Below are positions 7,829-10,621 of a stretch of 10,621 nucleotides of DNA, piece after piece. The translations under genes were made by a program, and so were the position numbers. Positions within the stretch are counted from its first letter, which is position 1; every line of letters begins with the position of its first letter. The stretch is taken from assembly GCA_001780895.1 (NCBI GenBank), contig MFJJ01000021.1, positions 1-10,621 of the forward strand, given 5' to 3'. The stretch is from Candidatus Gottesmanbacteria bacterium RIFCSPHIGHO2_01_FULL_46_14 (GTDB lineage Bacteria > Patescibacteriota > Microgenomatia > UBA10105 > UBA927). A model generated the notes under the pieces. That model saw nothing but the letters and a program-made list of their open reading frames with translations. It did no database searches and was not told the DNA's origin.

Positions 7829-8836
7829 ATGAAACCATATCTTTCTATCATTATTCCCTATCATAACTCATCGGAAACTATCGAAAGACTATTATTATCG
7901 ATCACTCGTTCGAAAAATGCACCTTCGTATGAAATAATAGTCGTAGATGATGGATCCACAGTGTCATTCCGGCCACCGAGCCGGAATCCATCTGGATCCC
8001 GGGTCAAGCCCGGGATGACAATTCGGACTATAAGGCTGCAGAGAAATATGGGTCCGGCGGTAGCGAGAAATAGAGGAGTAGAGAAAGCAAAGGGAGAATT
8101 TGTCGTGTTTTTAGATAGTGATGTTGAACTTTTTGCCGACACGCTCGCTAATATAGGCAGAATCTACCAAGACGATCCGGATATCGTTGCACTCACGGGT
8201 GTGTGGGTAAAAGAACAAAAAAGTCACGCGTTTTTCCCAAATTTTAAGGCGCTCCGGGACTGGAGCTACTGGATAAATGAGCGCGATAAAAGCGGCTACT
8301 ACTTCCTCTTTTCAACACGAATCGCCTCGATCAAACGCTCGGTCTTTTTGCGATTGGGAGGATTTGACGAGACGTATCCGGCCCCGCTCGTTGAGGATAT
8401 TGAGCTCACGTATCGGATTGCCCGGCGGTATGCGGTGATATTTGCGCCCTCTGTACGAGTGCGGCACGAATTTGAATCTTTTTGGCCGATTGCGAAAAAA
8501 TATTTCCTCCGGGCCTATTATTGGACCAAGCTCTACCAAAGAAGAAAAAAGTTTGATCCGGTCGCTACGACCCTGCAGGAGGCGATTACCACGATTTCGG
8601 GAGTAGGCGTCGTCTTGTTTTTCTTCATGATCCCAATTAGTCAAATTAGACAAATTAGTCTAATTGGGCAAATTGGCCTAATTTGTTTTTTGCTCGTTCA
8701 TGTCTTTCTCATCCGGAAGTTTCTTGTGTTTCTCTACCGGGAAAAGGGAATGGTATTTGCTATAAAAGGTTTTTTTGTCGGACTGGTGCTCTACTGTTTT
8801 ATCTTTGCGGGAGCGCTCCTGGGGAGGATTCACTAG
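7829..8836 (+). CDS. Family 2 glycosyltransferase (GT-A fold) with C-terminal membrane helices and in-frame repeat insertions
   Basis: A 335-residue inverting glycosyltransferase. LSIIIPYHN (5-13) and IIVVDDGST (36-44) form the nucleotide-binding strands, NMGPAVARNRG (73-83) is a family signature, VFLDSDVEL (93-101) carries the metal-binding DSD, and GGFDE...VEDIELTYRI (177-197) supplies the ED catalytic-base region. Two hydrophobic segments (about 257-300 and 307-332) anchor it to the inner membrane face. It likely adds a nucleotide-activated sugar to a lipid carrier or growing glycan. Residues 45-64, directly after DDGST, are encoded by a 59-nt palindromic repeat where relatives usually read D-G-T; residues 269-286 come from a 9-nt tandem repeat between the membrane segments. 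The frame is intact and all core motifs remain, so it is probably functional. No Shine-Dalgarno is seen; a TATTAT box lies just upstream. Its last 38 nt overlap the convergent gene. Confidence 0.88.
   Translation: MKPYLSIIIPYHNSSETIERLLLSITRSKNAPSYEIIVVDDGSTVSFRPPSRNPSGSRVKPGMTIRTIRLQRNMGPAVARNRGVEKAKGEFVVFLDSDVELFADTLANIGRIYQDDPDIVALTGVWVKEQKSHAFFPNFKALRDWSYWINERDKSGYYFLFSTRIASIKRSVFLRLGGFDETYPAPLVEDIELTYRIARRYAVIFAPSVRVRHEFESFWPIAKKYFLRAYYWTKLYQRRKKFDPVATTLQEAITTISGVGVVLFFFMIPISQIRQISLIGQIGLICFLLVHVFLIRKFLVFLYREKGMVFAIKGFFVGLVLYCFIFAGALLGRIH
7962..8020. repeat. 59-nt imperfect palindromic element inserted in the GT2 gene
   Basis: The element begins TGTCATTCCGG and ends CCCGGGATGACA, which pair as inverted ends. 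The inner halves CCGGAATCCA (7981-7990) and TGGATCCCGG (7993-8002) also pair, around the 2-nt turn TC. Each half can fold on its own too (CCGG/CCGG and CCCGGG/CCCGGG). From memory, the GTCAAGCCCGGGATGAC type of sequence is a dispersed repeat seen in unrelated bacteria, and in-frame palindromic insertions are known as Rickettsia palindromic elements. With the preceding G it supplies exactly 20 codons (residues 45-64). Confidence 0.75.
8633..8686. repeat. 9-nt tandem repeat, six units, inside the GT2 gene
   Basis: Six successive 9-mers fit C-N-AATT-N-G-N: CCAATTAGT, CAAATTAGA, CAAATTAGT, CTAATTGGG, CAAATTGGC, CTAATTTGT. They are in phase with the codons (CNA ATT RGN for the first five) and encode x-Ile-x triplets (PIS QIR QIS LIG QIG LIC) between two membrane segments. 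Confidence 0.85.
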
Positions 8837-10621
8837 GAAGTTCGAGCTTGGGTTTCAGTTGGGGCGGATTATCGGGGATTGGGCTTGTGAGCTGAGAGGC
8901 AGTATCTTGGGTTGGTATTCCTAATAGTTGATCTATTTGAGCTCGTTCCTGATCCGTAAGATGTGTTTTTGCCGTTTCGAGTTCGGTCTCAACCTGTGCT
9001 TCATCCTCCGTCCTTTTGGAGACGGACCGGAGGGCTGCAACAAGTGAGAGGGCTTCCGGGAGATATTGCTGACGTTCCCGATAAATTTTAGCCAGGCTAT
9101 AGTGCGCAAGCGCGTAGTCGGGTTTAAGAGCTGCGGCATTTTGGAATTGGGTGAATGCATTGTCCGTATCTCCTAAATTGCCAAGGAGGGTGGCGAAAGA
9201 TACGCGAAGGAGGGGATTGGTCGGATCGAGGATAATTGCCCGTTGGTATGCGGCAACAGCCCATTGATCTGCCCCTTGGGCAACATTTGTCAGATTTTGA
9301 TAGAGGAGGGCTAAGTTTTCCCAGGCAAGGATATTTTGCGGTGCGATATTGGTGGCGATTTTTGCCTCCCGGATGGCCTGTTGGATAAGAGTGGTAATGG
9401 TTTGACGGTCTTGCTCGTTTACTGTCTGTTTGTTTGCAGAGCGGGCAATTGCGTTGGCAAGGTCAAAATTTATTTGACTGAAGGCCAAATGTATCCGGGT
9501 TGACCAGGGATTAAGATCGAGGGCTGCAATTTGAAGTTCGTAGGTTGTTTTGCCGTCTCCGGAAGCGCGAGCCTGAAGTGAGTTCATAAAGGTGAGCTCC
9601 GAGACGAGCGCCCGTCCTGCAAGGTATATCCCGCTTCCGGCAGCAGCCATGACCACCAAAACTGCCGCTGGACGCATCCATGAAAGATGCGAAGGAATCC
9701 GGATCGTGAGCAGTTTCTCTTGGGCAGAGGTGACAAGAGCTACTCCGGTGATAAACGAAAGCAAAGGAATAGATGGTGGTGCAAGGAGAAGCGCGATAAA
9801 TAGCGGGCTATTTCTCGGCGACAGAAATGACCTGGAAAGTAACAGCAGCCCGAGAAGACCGGAAAGCCCCATGGTGGTTGCAAGATGAAAAAGGAGTGAG
9901 CTTCCTTGTCCAAATCGAATATTCCAAAGCGCCGATGTATTGAGCGCAGTAGACCGGCCTTGCGCAAACGCGCTCATATAGTTTTCAATTCCCACACCAA
10001 AAATGGCCTGGATGGGAGCGCTCCACGATTGGGTCATAACTCGCCAACCTTCGACAAACGGCAAAGAAATCCGTTCTCCCGCCGGCAATAGCGCATAGAA
10101 ACTGACGCTTGCTACAAGAATAACAGCAACCAAAAATACGCAAATAAGGAGTATTGCATCACGTCGTTTTAACGCATCGTCTCCTTCTTTTATGAGTATT
10201 GGTACGAGGACGAGTGCGAGCCACGGGAGTGCCGTGATATTGCCCAACGGCGTCCACGAACGCGCTGCGAGAAATGCGACCGTAGGTGCTACTGTTTTTA
10301 ACAGATCCAAATGGGAAAGAATTGAAGAAATGGCAATAATGCTTGCTGTCAAAAGCATGATCCAGGACAGAGCCCTTTTGCTCCGATCGCCAAATGAATG
10401 TGTGCAACATACTACCAACAGTGTCAGGCTGATCCATGTCGCAGGGCCGAAGGGATCGGTGAGCGCCTCAACGCGGTTTTTTGAAGCAACAAAGAGCGTG
10501 ACGAGCGAGAAGACAAACAGAGCCCCAAACCCGATCGTCGCTTTTGAGACTGCGATGTGTGCTTCGCCTTTTTGGGCAAGACGTATTGCCCACAGGAACA
10601 ACACAGCCAGTGACCCGCTGA
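8799..10621 (-). CDS. O-antigen ligase/polymerase-like membrane protein with C-terminal TPR repeats, 5'-partial
   Basis: Wzy_C/WaaL-type membrane protein that would polymerise glycan or transfer it from a lipid carrier outside the membrane. The frame is open to the right edge; an internal GTG at 10604 gives 601 residues (numbering used here), but the true start is outside and further N-terminal helices are probably missing. About eight membrane segments lie within residues 1-330. The large loop has IFGVGIENYMSAFAQGRS (201-218) then LNTSALWNIRFGQGSS, like the G-x-G-x3-[FY] and downstream Arg pattern of Wzy_C ligases. Residues 340-525 hold roughly four to five TPR-like helical repeats (e.g. AVAAYQRAIILDPTNP; AFTQFQNAAALKPDYALAHY), presumably extracytoplasmic, and a Pro-rich tail (from 563) ends the protein. 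It ends TAA, and its last 38 nt overlap the convergent GT2 gene. Ligase versus polymerase cannot be decided. Confidence 0.82.
   Translation of the reverse strand, partial: SGSLAVLFLWAIRLAQKGEAHIAVSKATIGFGALFVFSLVTLFVASKNRVEALTDPFGPATWISLTLLVVCCTHSFGDRSKRALSWIMLLTASIIAISSILSHLDLLKTVAPTVAFLAARSWTPLGNITALPWLALVLVPILIKEGDDALKRRDAILLICVFLVAVILVASVSFYALLPAGERISLPFVEGWRVMTQSWSAPIQAIFGVGIENYMSAFAQGRSTALNTSALWNIRFGQGSSLLFHLATTMGLSGLLGLLLLSRSFLSPRNSPLFIALLLAPPSIPLLSFITGVALVTSAQEKLLTIRIPSHLSWMRPAAVLVVMAAAGSGIYLAGRALVSELTFMNSLQARASGDGKTTYELQIAALDLNPWSTRIHLAFSQINFDLANAIARSANKQTVNEQDRQTITTLIQQAIREAKIATNIAPQNILAWENLALLYQNLTNVAQGADQWAVAAYQRAIILDPTNPLLRVSFATLLGNLGDTDNAFTQFQNAAALKPDYALAHYSLAKIYRERQQYLPEALSLVAALRSVSKRTEDEAQVETELETAKTHLTDQERAQIDQLLGIPTQDTASQLTSPIPDNPPQLKPKLELPSESSPGALPQR

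Noticed and set aside
7962..8020. GC-rich hairpin as an intrinsic terminator
   Set aside because: It lies inside an intact glycosyltransferase frame and is not followed by a T-run; its inverted ends and dispersed-repeat look fit a palindromic element better.
8312..8653. 113-codon minus-strand open frame opposite the GT2 gene
   Set aside because: It lies wholly antisense to a gene with clear GT2 motifs, and its peptide shows no recognisable family or membrane pattern.
8633..8686. Short repeats as a CRISPR array
   Set aside because: Units are 9 nt, directly adjacent with no spacers, translated in frame, and no cas genes are near.
10602..10604. GTG as the true start of the ligase/TPR gene
   Set aside because: The frame is open through the window edge and ligase-family proteins have more N-terminal membrane helices, so this is an internal codon of a truncated gene.
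1..10621. UGA-to-Gly recoding as in Gracilibacteria/Absconditabacteria
   Set aside because: TGA ends several genes at positions expected from homology (for example 1333-1335 and the ATGA overlap at 4271-4274), and no gene needs TGA read through.

Overview
The window holds eight protein-coding genes filling almost all of its 10.6 kb, two of them cut by the window edges. I see no rRNA, tRNA, CRISPR array or transposase gene. All eight products look membrane-embedded or membrane-associated and fit cell-surface glycan assembly: five consecutive polytopic GT-C-type (GT39/PMT-like or YfhO-like) proteins, a left-handed beta-helix acyltransferase, a family 2 glycosyltransferase with C-terminal membrane helices, and an O-antigen ligase/polymerase-like protein fused to TPR repeats. 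The packing (4-nt and 29-nt overlaps, two convergent gene pairs whose 3' ends overlap, a 26-nt divergent spacer), the weak or absent Shine-Dalgarno sequences, and the serial GT39-like genes next to a Wzy/TPR protein are what I would expect from a Patescibacteria (Candidate Phyla Radiation) genome, perhaps of the Microgenomates type. TGA ends several genes, so the code-25 lineages (Gracilibacteria/Absconditabacteria) are unlikely. The taxonomic call is inference from gene style; no marker gene is present.

Layout. 1-1335 (+): GT39-like protein, missing a short N-terminal piece. It converges on a three-gene minus-strand operon, read right to left: a YfhO/GT-C-like protein (4271-5755), a GT39-like protein (2664-4274, ATGA overlap with the gene before it) and a second GT39-like protein (1265-2692). 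This last one is clearly a paralogue of the gene at 1-1335; the two lie tail to tail with 71 nt of overlapping coding sequence. A 26-nt spacer separates the minus operon from a plus-strand series: a GT39-like protein (5782-7233), an acyltransferase (7266-7811) and a GT2 enzyme (7829-8836). That series converges, with a 38-nt overlap, on the ligase-like/TPR gene (8799-10621, minus), which runs off the right edge.

Likely joint role: GT2 enzymes of this kind often make or use lipid-linked sugars on the cytoplasmic face. GT-C enzymes use polyprenyl-phosphate sugars on the outer face. The acyltransferase would decorate the glycan, and the ligase-like protein would polymerise it or transfer it to a carrier. 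Substrates and acceptor cannot be read from the sequence.

The most unusual content is repeat DNA placed in frame inside genes. A 59-nt imperfect palindrome of a dispersed-repeat type lies in the nucleotide-binding part of the GT2 gene. A 9-nt tandem motif (C-N-AATT-N-G-N), read as Ile-x-x peptide repeats, occurs three times: once in the same GT2 gene and twice in the GT-C gene at 2664-4274.
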